Shown one piece after another: positions 32,485-39,581 of a stretch of DNA of 41,892 bases (its first letter is position 1; each line of letters opens with the position of its first letter). The stretch is from Phycisphaerae bacterium. Its GTDB lineage: Bacteria > Planctomycetota > Phycisphaerae > Phycisphaerales > SM1A02. A model generated the notes under the pieces. That model worked only from the letters and a program-made list of their open reading frames with translations. It did no database searches and had not been told where the DNA came from. Made by a program: the position numbers and the translations under genes. The stretch is taken from NCBI GenBank assembly GCA_016795035.1, contig JAEUIT010000016.1, forward strand, positions 1 to 41,892, in the 5' to 3' direction.

Positions 32485-33666
32485 ATGCCTCGTAATGCAC
32501 AGCGATCGCAGTCGCAGTCTCGTTCTCATCAGCAGAATCAGGGCTATCAGCAGCACTCCAATCAGGACCGCTATCAGCAGTCCCAGCAGCCCGGCGGTGG
32601 CCGTGGATACGGCAGCCAGGGAAATCGCGATTGGCAAGGTGAGCGCGGCGCCGACCAGTGGCGCGGCGGAAGCCTCCAGTCGCAGAGCGACCGCTCCGGC
32701 TACAACGACGAGAGCTCGTCGGGCTCGCAGCCGTGGAACGACCGCGGCAGCCGTCGCTCGTACGACGACTCGCAGCAGGGCGGCTTCAACGACTCGAGCG
32801 AGCGCGACTACTCGGATCGTCGTTCCCAGTACGACCAGGACCAGGGGAGCTCGAGCCGTAGCGGCCAGGGCAACTACGAGTCTGGTTATGAACGCACGAG
32901 CGGCGCCTCCGGCAGTCGCGCCTACGACACCGACTTCTACGGATCGCGCGGTTCGAGCGGCAACGACTACGGCAGCGAGTACGGCTCCGAGTTCGGCCAG
33001 TCCGGTTCGGGCATGTCGTACACCGGCGGGCTCTCGCGCTCGCAGGGCCGATCCGGGTCGCCCAACTCGACCGGTATGACCCGCAACCGTCCGACCGACA
33101 TGTCGGGCGGCTATCCCGAAGAGTCGTGGCGCTCGATGTCGGCGAATCCGTCGGCTCGCGAGTTCTACGGTTCGGGCTCTTCGTCCTCGATGGGCGGCTC
33201 GTCCTCGTCGACCTCGAAGACTCGCGGCAAGGCTCCGCGCGGCTACAAGCGCTCGGACGAGCGCATCCGCGAGGACATTTGCGAGCGCATGATGGACGAC
33301 GGTGAGATCGACGCCAGCGACGTCGAGATCGAGGTCACCGAAGGCGTCGTCAAGCTCTCGGGCACGTGCAGCTGCCGCCAGAATAAGCACGCGATCGAAG
33401 AGATCGTCGACGGCATCTCGGGCGTGAACGACATCGACAACCAAATCAAGGTGAAGCGTTCGAACGGCAAGGAAGACGATTCGTCGTCTTCGCCGTCGTC
33501 GACGTCCTCTTCGTCGTCGTCGATGGGTCAGAGCGGCAAGTCGGGCATGTCTGGCACGTCGGGTTCGTCGCAGACGCCGGGCTCGACGTCGACCTCCGGT
33601 TCGACGCAGTCGCACGGCTCGCCGCTCACGTCGGCGGGCTCGCAGACGAGCCGCAGCCGCTCGTAA
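32485..33666 (+). CDS. BON-domain protein with long low-complexity Gln/Ser/Gly/Tyr-rich region
   Basis: The 393-residue protein has no signal peptide or membrane segment. Residues 1-250 are low complexity, rich in Gln, Ser, Gly, Asn, Tyr and Arg, hence probably disordered. A BON domain follows at about 257-325 (RIREDICERMMDDGEIDASDVEIEV, then GVVKLSGTCSCRQNKHAIEEIVDGISGVNDIDNQIKV). A Ser/Gly/Thr-rich tail ends it. BON domains (as in OsmY) bind lipids or envelope surfaces and are often stress-induced; here the missing export signal would leave it in the cytoplasm unless exported by another route. The ATG at 32485 follows TAGGAG about 7 nt upstream. A hairpin (7-bp arms, 33727-33748) lies between it and the next gene. 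Confidence 0.88.
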   Translation: MPRNAQRSQSQSRSHQQNQGYQQHSNQDRYQQSQQPGGGRGYGSQGNRDWQGERGADQWRGGSLQSQSDRSGYNDESSSGSQPWNDRGSRRSYDDSQQGGFNDSSERDYSDRRSQYDQDQGSSSRSGQGNYESGYERTSGASGSRAYDTDFYGSRGSSGNDYGSEYGSEFGQSGSGMSYTGGLSRSQGRSGSPNSTGMTRNRPTDMSGGYPEESWRSMSANPSAREFYGSGSSSSMGGSSSSTSKTRGKAPRGYKRSDERIREDICERMMDDGEIDASDVEIEVTEGVVKLSGTCSCRQNKHAIEEIVDGISGVNDIDNQIKVKRSNGKEDDSSSSPSSTSSSSSSMGQSGKSGMSGTSGSSQTPGSTSTSGSTQSHGSPLTSAGSQTSRSRS

Positions 33667-33767
33667 GTGCAGCCATTCGTGACTCGCTCGCAGGAGCGCG
33701 TGCACGAGCGTGACATCACCAACACACGGCGCCACATGCCGGGCGCCGCATCTGAAAGGAAGTCCTT

Positions 33768-34934
33768 ATGACAAGAAGTATCCAGAGCCGATTGTTGATC
33801 GCCCTGGTCGGTACGACGAGTCTCGCCGTTGCCGCGGGATGGGCCGGCGCCGACGCGCAGTCGACCCCGCGCGACACGCCCGGCTCGAACGTCCGATCGG
33901 ACGACCGAATGGCTGACGGCGCCATGCAGACGAAGCCGTGGAAGTCGGCGCGGGCGCAACGTGCGGCCGAGTACATGCGGCAGCACAGCATCAAGCTCAC
34001 GAGCGCGATCGAGGCTGCAGCCAATCACGTGGACGGCCAAGCCGTTGACGCGACGTGGCGCACCACCTCGACGGGCCCTGACGGTCCGCTCACGCTCGAT
34101 GTCACCGTGATCGACAAGAACGGCCGCTTGGTCACCGTCGCAGTCGACGGCGCGACGGGCAAGGTTGCCTCGGCGCGTCCCTATGTGGACGGCCACGGCG
34201 ACTCGAATGCCCCCTTCGCCATCATGAAGGCAAGCGACTTCAAGGGTCGAGACGTGATGAACGCCTCGAACGAGAAGGTCGCGGACATCGAGGAGCTCGC
34301 GGTCGACGTCGCTCGCGGACGCATTGCGTATGTGATTCTCGATCTCACCGGCGGCGTGAACCGTCACGTTGCGGTTCCGTGGACGGCCCTCAGCCACAAC
34401 GACGAGACGTGCACGCTGAACGTGCCGTCGGGAACGACGCTCAACGCCGCCCCGAAGTTCGAGTCGTCCACGTGGTCGACGACCGGAAGCGACAGCTTCG
34501 CCCGCTCGATCGCCGACTTCTACCGTCAGCCGGTATACGGGTCGGACGAAGGGCTTCCGGCGGATCGGACCATCACGATCGTGAAGCTGAGCGACATCCT
34601 CGGCACGGACGTCCGTGATTCGGCCGGCAAGAATCTCGGCGAGATCGAGGATCTTGCCCTCGATCCCAACGGGCGCGTGCGCTACGCGGCGCTCTCGTTC
34701 GGCGGCTTCCTCGGCATCAACGACAAGCTGTTCGCAGTGCCGTGGCATGCGATGTCGATGCCGACCGACGGCAAGGCCGTGCTCGCGGTCGACAAGTCGC
34801 GTCTCAAGGACGCACCAGGCTTCGATAAGAAGAACTGGCCGTCGACGTCGAGTCCTGAGTTCGACGCGGCGATTCGTGACTACTACCCGCATTCGACGCC
34901 GGGCAGCGTCACCAACGCGGAAACGAATCGCTGA
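33768..34934 (+). CDS. Exported PepSY/double PRC-barrel protein
   Basis: The 388-residue protein has a signal peptide at about 1-30 (hydrophobic core LLIALVGTTSLAVAAGW, probable cleavage after ADA). A PepSY-like segment lies at about 79-135 (IEAAANHVDGQAVDATW, LDVTVIDKNGRLVTVAVDGATGKV). Two PRC-barrel units follow, about 150-225 (FKGRDVMNASNEKVADIEELAVD, VAVPWTAL) and about 265-345 (LGTDVRDSAGKNLGEIEDLALD, FAVPWHAM). A short tail ends it. PRC barrels are small protein-interaction folds, common in envelope and stress proteins of soil bacteria. The function is unknown. It follows the BON gene by 101 nt and is closed by a strong terminator. The Shine-Dalgarno AAAGGAAG lies just before the start. 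Confidence 0.88.
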   Translation: MTRSIQSRLLIALVGTTSLAVAAGWAGADAQSTPRDTPGSNVRSDDRMADGAMQTKPWKSARAQRAAEYMRQHSIKLTSAIEAAANHVDGQAVDATWRTTSTGPDGPLTLDVTVIDKNGRLVTVAVDGATGKVASARPYVDGHGDSNAPFAIMKASDFKGRDVMNASNEKVADIEELAVDVARGRIAYVILDLTGGVNRHVAVPWTALSHNDETCTLNVPSGTTLNAAPKFESSTWSTTGSDSFARSIADFYRQPVYGSDEGLPADRTITIVKLSDILGTDVRDSAGKNLGEIEDLALDPNGRVRYAALSFGGFLGINDKLFAVPWHAMSMPTDGKAVLAVDKSRLKDAPGFDKKNWPSTSSPEFDAAIRDYYPHSTPGSVTNAETNR

Positions 34935-34960
34935 CGTTCGAAATGTTTGACCTCTCGCTG

Positions 34961-35008
34961 CCCCGGACCGATCGGAACGCACTGGCGCTGATCGGTCCGG
35001 GGTTCTTT
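34961..35008 (+). terminator. Intrinsic terminator after the PRC-barrel gene
   Basis: A perfect 13-bp stem (34961-34973 with 34990-35002) with a 16-nt loop, followed by TTCTTT. It starts 26 nt after the stop codon. Confidence 0.85.
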
Positions 35009-35032
35009 GCATAGTCGATCGCTCAGACACCC

Positions 35033-35071
35033 GCGACCCTCGTGCCATGTGAAGTGGCTTCGAGGGATCGC
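35033..35071 (+). promoter_or_regulatory. Hairpin in the leader of the 38-residue peptide gene
   Basis: The arms GCGACCCTCG (35033-35042) and CGAGGGATCGC (35061-35071) pair with one bulge. The same CCTCG could instead pair with CGAGG at 35080-35084, which overlaps the Shine-Dalgarno. Two alternative folds are therefore possible. Confidence 0.4.
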
Positions 35072-35092
35072 GAGCCAACCGAGGAAAGCACC

Positions 35093-35209
35093 ATGAACCG
35101 ACTGATTCGCGGAGGCATCGCGGGCTTTGCCGCCTGGAAGTGGGGCGGAGGGATCTTTGGCGCGATCATCCTGTTTCTGATCATCTACTTCCTGCTTGGA
35201 TACCTTTGA
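35093..35209 (+). CDS. 38-residue hydrophobic membrane peptide
   Basis: A short gene, easily missed because of its length. It has an ATG with the purine-rich Shine-Dalgarno GAGGAAAG (35081-35088) at normal spacing, and it ends with TGA. The peptide has a basic N terminus (MNRLIRGG), a Trp/Lys/Gly motif (AAWKWGGGIFG at about 13-23), then a strongly hydrophobic helix ending in LLGYL. It is a single-pass membrane peptide. It stands alone between two intrinsic terminators, so it should be its own transcription unit. I recall similar tiny Gly-rich peptides in stress gene groups but do not assign a family. The coding call rests on Shine-Dalgarno, composition and terminator spacing. Confidence 0.75.
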   Translation: MNRLIRGGIAGFAAWKWGGGIFGAIILFLIIYFLLGYL

Positions 35210-35280
35210 CCTCTCGCCGGCGCGGCCGGCGCGAGTCGTGAGCGTCCTCGCCGCTCGCTTCTTCAGTCTCCTCTTCTTTG

Positions 35281-35335
35281 GGCTCGGTCGGATCCGTGCG
35301 ATTCCTTGCCGCACGACGACCGAGCCTTTCATTTT
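35281..35335 (+). terminator. Intrinsic terminator after the 38-residue peptide gene
   Basis: A 10-bp outer stem (35281-35290 with 35317-35326) with further inner pairing (CGTGCG with CGCACG), followed by TTTCATTTT. It lies about 70 nt after the stop. Confidence 0.8.
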
Positions 35336-35582
35336 GGCTCGAGCCGTGCGGACAGTGAAGCCGGCCGACCGCGTGAGCGGGCCGTCACACTTTCTGCGCG
35401 CAATGAAAAAGGCGGAGTTCGACGATCGTGGTCGTCAAACTCCGCCGGGGACTGTCCGCGCTCAGACCTTGGGGGTGCTTTCCAGGTGAAGAGCGTCTGG
35501 GATCAGTCGAGCGTTAGAGGCGGTGGATCCTCCCGCTCCGGCATCTCACGGTTTCGGCGCCGCGACATGCCGCCATGTGCGC
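35336..35582. other. Non-coding stretch between convergent units
   Basis: The gap between the 38-residue peptide gene and the glycine-zipper gene is about 370 nt. It contains one terminator for each direction (35281-35335 and 35406-35446). The remaining sequence shows no persuasive gene or repeat. Confidence 0.6.
35406..35446 (-). terminator. Intrinsic terminator of the minus-strand envelope gene group
   Basis: A perfect 9-bp stem (35411-35419 with 35438-35446), extended inward with mismatches. On the minus strand it is followed by TTTTTCATT. It lies about 135 nt past the glycine-zipper stop codon. Confidence 0.75.
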
Positions 35583-36158
35583 TTACCGTTCTTGACGCGG
35601 CGCCGGCGGGCGATTGGTGCCCATGCCTTCATTCTCGGCGCGCTGCAACGAGAGACGATCCCATGCGTCGCGCACGGCGTGCCGTGCGCGTTCCCACGAG
35701 AGCGCAGTCTTGTCCTTGAACTCTTCCCACTGCCGTGAGAGGTCGCTCTCGGCCTCTTCGAACGTGAGGTCGTCCTTGAGCATGCGCGAGCGACTCTCCC
35801 AGCCGAATCGATAGGCAGGCTCGAAGACCGAGTAGGGCTCCGCGTCCGTCACGTATGGACGGGTTCGATAGGTTTCGCGCCAGTATTCGGCCTCGACGGT
35901 GGGATCGATCGCCTCGGCGACCGCCTTCCCTCCGAGTCCGCCCGCCACGGCGCCGGCCGCAGCGCCGACGACGGCGCCGATCGGGCCACCCACCGCTGCG
36001 CCGATTCCGAGACCGGTCACGCCGCCAGCTGCCGCGCCGAGTCCGGTGCTCACCGGTCGGGCGCCTTTTGCCCCTGTGATGGGATCACGATGTTCGGATT
36101 CGGCAGCCTTGTCGAGATCTCCCGAACGCTTTGCATCAGAACTTCCCTGTGGATACAT
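35583..36158 (-). CDS. Glycine-zipper protein of unknown function
   Basis: The 191-residue protein starts at ATG 36158, preceded by AAGGAG at good spacing; the frame extends further upstream, but without such a site. A charged N terminus (1-38) is followed by a Gly/Ala-rich hydrophobic glycine zipper at about 40-82 (many GxxxG repeats, e.g. GIGAAVGGPIGAVVGAAAGAVAGG). A soluble acidic/aromatic domain lies at about 88-175 (VEAEYWRETYRTRPYV, FEPAYRFGWESRSR, FEEAESDLSRQWEEFKDK). Glycine zippers insert in membranes and oligomerise. A helical tail with RHAVRDAWDRL ends the protein. It sits 125 nt downstream of the AI-2E-family gene on the same strand and probably belongs to the same group. The function is unknown. 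Confidence 0.82.
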   Translation of the reverse strand: MYPQGSSDAKRSGDLDKAAESEHRDPITGAKGARPVSTGLGAAAGGVTGLGIGAAVGGPIGAVVGAAAGAVAGGLGGKAVAEAIDPTVEAEYWRETYRTRPYVTDAEPYSVFEPAYRFGWESRSRMLKDDLTFEEAESDLSRQWEEFKDKTALSWERARHAVRDAWDRLSLQRAENEGMGTNRPPAPRQER

Positions 36159-36165
36159 CAGTAAC

Positions 36166-36178
36166 ACTCCTTCGGAGT
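36166..36178 (-). promoter_or_regulatory. Small hairpin overlapping the ribosome-binding site of the glycine-zipper gene
   Basis: On the minus strand ACTCC-GAA-GGAGT folds into a 5-bp stem that contains the Shine-Dalgarno. A second perfect hairpin (36184-36200, 7-bp arms, 3-nt loop) stands just upstream in the leader. Confidence 0.5.
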
Positions 36179-36283
36179 CTCGGTCCGCCGAAGCGGCGGA
36201 TTCCATGGAGACAACAACTACGTTCGCACGGCCATTCGCGCGTTGCCCTCAGGCAGCCGCCCGAAACGCCTCACCCGGTTGTG

Positions 36284-38155
36284 TTAGCCAGCGAGCGTGC
36301 GAACCGCCTCGTCATAGGTTGTGGCGACGAGATGCCCACGAGCTCGGAGTCGGGTCGCCGCGTCCTCGTCGCGAGCGTGAAGGAGCGCGACGATCATGCG
36401 CTTCACCCGGCTGTCCTGTGCTCCGAGCGCGGCGAGGCGATCCGCCGCGATGCGCGCGGATCGATCGGCAAGCGGCGGACTCGCACAGATGCACACGACT
36501 TCGGCATCGGACGTCACCGCGGCCGCGATGCGTTCGGTGAGAAGCGAGTCGCAGGAGACGATCGAGCTCGTGACACCGCGGCAGGCGAGACCGCGCGCGA
36601 TCGTGCGAGCCGTGAGCTCGTCGCGGTAGTCGCGCGCGGGAACGCACACGACCGAGGTCGCCGGCACCCGCTGCGGCGGCGGATGCTGCACGATCCAATC
36701 CTCGGAGAGCGTGTCGACGATGTCCGCGATTCCGTCCATCACGTGACGAGAACGCTCGTCGGAAAGTTGGCCGTCGGATCGGTCCTCGGACAGCCGAGCG
36801 AGCGCGGGAAGCACCACTTCGCCGAACGCGGCGTCGATGCCGCGCGTCTCCGCCGTCGCGCGCGCCACCGCCAGCGCGGAGTCGAAGTCCACGGAAAGGA
36901 GACGTTGGTACATCCGCGCCGGCGCGGGAAGTCCGGGATCCTCGTTCAACAGCTTGCCTAACCATGCGAGCGCCGGCATGCGGCGGCCCATGACGGCGAG
37001 AGACGTCGTCAGCGGCATGGCGAGCACGAGGCCGACGGGTCCCCAGAGCCACGTCCAGAATACAAGTGCGAGAAGGACGGCCGTGATCGACATGCCGGTG
37101 CGTCGGCCGAGTGCCCACGGCTCGATGAAATAGGCAGTGATCACTTCGAGAACCGTGAACCAACCGAGAATCACGATCGGTGCGAACCATCCTTCGAGCG
37201 TGAGCAACGCGACGACCGTCGGCACCGTCACGGCGACCCATGCGCCCACGAGCGGAATGAACCGAAGGAGCACGACGCTCGCCCCGAAGAGAATTCCGTT
37301 GGGGACGCCGAGCACGACGAGGACGGCCCCGAACGCGATCGCGAATCCGATGTTGATGAGAAGTTGCGCGAGAAGCAGCCGGCTCAACTGCGATGCCGCC
37401 TCGTCGAGCATGTCCGTCGTCGTATGGATCCGATCAGGTCCGGCGAGCGCGAGGATCCGGTCGCGAAGGTCCTCTCGCCGGATCAGGATGACGATCGCAA
37501 AGAGAAGCACGATGGCGCTGCCGACGATCGGCGTCGTGACGGCACTGACGGTCTCCGCGAGGCGACGCGTCGGAGATGTCGACTCGTGCGCGATCACGTC
37601 GACGGCGTCGTCGGCCGGCGAGCCGGCGTCGAGGCCTGGCGTCGAGTTCGGATCGGACGGTTGGCTGTCGCCGCTCAGCGTTGCAGCCGCCTCGTCCACT
37701 TGCTGCTGCATCGCGAAGACGCTTCGTCGCGCGCGCGACAGCCAGCTGTCGGTCTCTCCGCTGAGCGACGTCAGCTTCGATCGGATGTGCGATCGATACT
37801 GCGGCAGCGCCTCGGCGAAGGCGATCACCTGCGTCGAGACGATCCAGCCCGCCGCCACGAGAAGCGTGGTGGCGAGGCCGACGGTGAGGACGGATGCGAC
37901 CCACCTCGGCGCGCCGCGCCGCTCGATCCACGTTGCGATCGGCATGAGGACGAACGCAAAGAGAACCGCCAGCGCGATCGGTATGAGAACGTCCTGGGCG
38001 ACCCAGACGAGTCCGATGACGACGACCACGCTGAGGAGCCGGGCCAGGCGCGCGATGTCGCGCACGCCGCGCACTGACACGCCCTGTGGCTCGTCCAGCC
38101 CTTTGGTTTGCATAGGAAAAACGTCGGAGCGCGAAGTGGAGCGGCGCTCCGTCAC
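36284..38155 (-). CDS. AI-2E-family membrane transporter with extra C-terminal domain
   Basis: The 623-residue protein starts at GTG 38155, 7 nt after the stop of the upstream gene; ATG at residue 15 is an alternative. The N-terminal 35-400 is an AI-2E/PerM-type transporter: paired hydrophobic helices near 40-110, an external Ser/Asp-rich loop (about 160-200), then helices to about 390 with the family signatures LLRFIPLVGAW (296-306) and ITAYFIEPWALGRRTG (339-354). Residues 410-623 form an additional cytoplasmic domain. Its last part (about 500-575) reads like a flavodoxin/B12-binding-type alternating fold (SVVCVPARDYRDELTARTIARG, then AEVVCICASPP), without the cobalamin-ligating DxHxxG. AI-2E proteins typically have about 350 residues. 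The substrate is unknown. Confidence 0.9.
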   Translation of the reverse strand: MTERRSTSRSDVFPMQTKGLDEPQGVSVRGVRDIARLARLLSVVVVIGLVWVAQDVLIPIALAVLFAFVLMPIATWIERRGAPRWVASVLTVGLATTLLVAAGWIVSTQVIAFAEALPQYRSHIRSKLTSLSGETDSWLSRARRSVFAMQQQVDEAAATLSGDSQPSDPNSTPGLDAGSPADDAVDVIAHESTSPTRRLAETVSAVTTPIVGSAIVLLFAIVILIRREDLRDRILALAGPDRIHTTTDMLDEAASQLSRLLLAQLLINIGFAIAFGAVLVVLGVPNGILFGASVVLLRFIPLVGAWVAVTVPTVVALLTLEGWFAPIVILGWFTVLEVITAYFIEPWALGRRTGMSITAVLLALVFWTWLWGPVGLVLAMPLTTSLAVMGRRMPALAWLGKLLNEDPGLPAPARMYQRLLSVDFDSALAVARATAETRGIDAAFGEVVLPALARLSEDRSDGQLSDERSRHVMDGIADIVDTLSEDWIVQHPPPQRVPATSVVCVPARDYRDELTARTIARGLACRGVTSSIVSCDSLLTERIAAAVTSDAEVVCICASPPLADRSARIAADRLAALGAQDSRVKRMIVALLHARDEDAATRLRARGHLVATTYDEAVRTLAG

Positions 38156-38162
38156 AGGGGCG

Positions 38163-38498
38163 TCAGCGGCGCGATCCGGTTCGTGACAGGATGTTCCCGC
38201 CGATGCGTCCTGCGATGAGCGCGGCGATAACGGTCAGGAGAGCGAGGATGGCGGCGACGATTCCGACGGCGCCGGCCGGTGTGAGCACGCGCTCAAGTGC
38301 GAAAAAGAGCGCGACGCATCCCGCAGTGACCGTCAGGACGGCCAAGGCCGCCGCGACGAGCATGACGGCGAGGGCCACCATCAGCTCCGTCGCGGCTCGG
38401 CGCGCGACGCGCCCCTCGGCCTCGACGAGTGAAGCGACGCGAAGGACCAACGAGAGCATCCCGCCCATCACGGCCTCCCCGAGTAGCTGCCGAATCAT
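38163..38498 (-). CDS. Holin-like small membrane protein (phage holin superfamily 3_6-like)
   Basis: The 111-residue protein has an amphipathic N terminus (MIRQLLGEAVMGGMLSLVLRVASLVEAEGRVARRAATEL) and two strong transmembrane helices at about 41-72 and 76-98. A short basic tail ends it (RTGSRR). The layout matches the Actinobacterial holin-X/phage_holin_3_6 family, which in bacterial genomes usually sits with DUF883 (YqjD/ElaB-like) genes rather than in phages. No phage gene is nearby, so lysis is not implied. Its ATG overlaps the DUF883-like stop by 4 nt, and the AI-2E gene begins 7 nt after its own stop, so the three genes should be one transcript. Confidence 0.85.
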   Translation of the reverse strand: MIRQLLGEAVMGGMLSLVLRVASLVEAEGRVARRAATELMVALAVMLVAAALAVLTVTAGCVALFFALERVLTPAGAVGIVAAILALLTVIAALIAGRIGGNILSRTGSRR

Positions 38499-38758
38499 GC
38501 GCTCCGCCGAAAGAGCGAAGCCGCGAGCAGCCCGGCTCCGAACGCGATGAGAACGGTCGTGAACGGCCGTTCCTCGACAAACTCCTGAACCTGCTCGGCC
38601 GCCGACGTGGCCGAATCGCGAACGGCCTTGGTCGCGTTGCGGACCGTGTGCGCGCCGCCTTTCATCACGTTCGATGCGAGGCTGCCGAAATCGGTCTTGA
38701 GAGCAGCCATATCGGCCTTGAGCGCTTCGAGGTCAGCGACGGGATCATCTTTCGCCAT
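38495..38758 (-). CDS. DUF883 (YqjD/ElaB-like) ribosome- or membrane-associated protein
   Basis: The 87-residue protein has an amphipathic coiled-coil helix at about 5-60 (VADLEALKADMAALKTDFGSLASN, then RNATKAVRDSATSAAEQVQEFVEERP). A C-terminal membrane helix follows at about 62-82 (FTTVLIAFGAGLLAASLF) with a basic end. This is the DUF883 layout, of which E. coli YqjD and ElaB are stationary-phase inner-membrane proteins reported to bind ribosomes. ATG 38758 is chosen over the longer frame because GAAGGAG lies exactly 7 nt upstream. It is first of a three-gene overlapping unit, and its Shine-Dalgarno is inside a strong hairpin. Confidence 0.88.
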   Translation of the reverse strand: MAKDDPVADLEALKADMAALKTDFGSLASNVMKGGAHTVRNATKAVRDSATSAAEQVQEFVEERPFTTVLIAFGAGLLAASLFRRSA

Positions 38759-38765
38759 TGTGAAA

Positions 38766-38802
38766 CTCCTTCGCCTCATCGATGTGATGAGACGTGAAGG
38801 AG
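38766..38802 (-). promoter_or_regulatory. Hairpin hiding the ribosome-binding site of the DUF883-like gene
   Basis: On the minus strand CTCCTTC (from 38802-38796) is perfectly complementary to the Shine-Dalgarno GAAGGAG (38772-38766). Inside, CTCATC pairs with GATGAG around a 5-nt loop (38781-38785), with an asymmetric internal loop between the stems. In the folded form ribosome entry should be blocked. Confidence 0.65.
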
Positions 38803-38918
38803 GGTAAACGCGCGCGTTGCGAGCAACGGTCGGGCGAATGCCCGAAACAGCCTCACGGCGCACGGCGACGCGAGTTTGCGCGAGGGCGGGCGCGCATTGA
38901 CCGGTACATTCAAGGGAT

Positions 38919-39581
38919 ATGAGTCGACGCGCACAGATCAACGTTCTTTGTGTGGACGATCACGAACTGCTCATGGAAGGCCTCGCGGCCCGCATGGCAC
39001 TCGAACCTGATCTCGTTTGTGTTGGCCGATTGACCTCGGCCACCGATGTTGTGGAGAAAGCGCAGCAGCTTCGGGCTGAGGTCATTCTCCTCGACATCGA
39101 TATGCCAGGAGTGAATCCGCTCGATCGCCTAATCGATCTGACGCGGCTCCTCCCCGATGTTGCCGTCGTGATGCTGTCCGCGCACTTGCGGGACCACTAC
39201 ATCGACACGGCCCTTGATCGCGGGGCGAAGGGATACTTCGTGAAGACGTCCACGCCCACCGAGATCTTCGAAGGCATTCGTGCCGCGGCGAGCGGTCGGG
39301 TCGCGCTCGGCTCGGAAGTGCAGGAGCGTCTCGTCGCGGGCGACCATCGCGCGAGTACGGGGAGCGCGAACCGCAGCAAGCTGAGCTTGCTCTCTCCTCG
39401 CGAGGTCGAAGTGCTGAGACTTGTCGGCCGCGGAATGTCGCGAGCCGAGATCGCCCGAACGTTCTGTCGGAGCCTCAAGACAATCGACGCGCAACACACG
39501 TCGATCATGAAGAAGCTCGACATTCACGATCGCGCGGAACTTACGAGATTCGCCATTGCGGAAGGGCTGGTCGAGGTGTGA
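38919..39581 (+). CDS. NarL/LuxR-type response regulator
   Basis: The 220-residue regulator has a receiver domain at 7-125 with acidic residues Asp13/Asp14, phospho-acceptor Asp59 (LLDIDMPG), Ser87 and Lys109. A linker follows. A LuxR-type helix-turn-helix lies at about 154-212 (LSPREVEVLRLVGRGMSRAEIARTF, then SLKTIDAQHTSIMKKL), which should bind DNA as a dimer after phosphorylation. Its TGA overlaps the GTG of the following histidine kinase, so the two are a coupled two-component pair. An AAGGG precedes the ATG. It diverges from the DUF883-like gene, with 160 nt between starts, so it may control that unit or itself; this is inference. Confidence 0.94.
   Translation: MSRRAQINVLCVDDHELLMEGLAARMALEPDLVCVGRLTSATDVVEKAQQLRAEVILLDIDMPGVNPLDRLIDLTRLLPDVAVVMLSAHLRDHYIDTALDRGAKGYFVKTSTPTEIFEGIRAAASGRVALGSEVQERLVAGDHRASTGSANRSKLSLLSPREVEVLRLVGRGMSRAEIARTFCRSLKTIDAQHTSIMKKLDIHDRAELTRFAIAEGLVEV

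Noticed and set aside
38163..38498. Holin-like gene as evidence of a prophage.
   Set aside because: No capsid, integrase, lysin or other phage gene is nearby. The holin-like family commonly accompanies DUF883 genes in bacterial chromosomes.
38830..38845. A 6-bp GC hairpin upstream of the response regulator as a terminator.
   Set aside because: No T-run on either strand and no transcript end expected there, since the flanking genes diverge.
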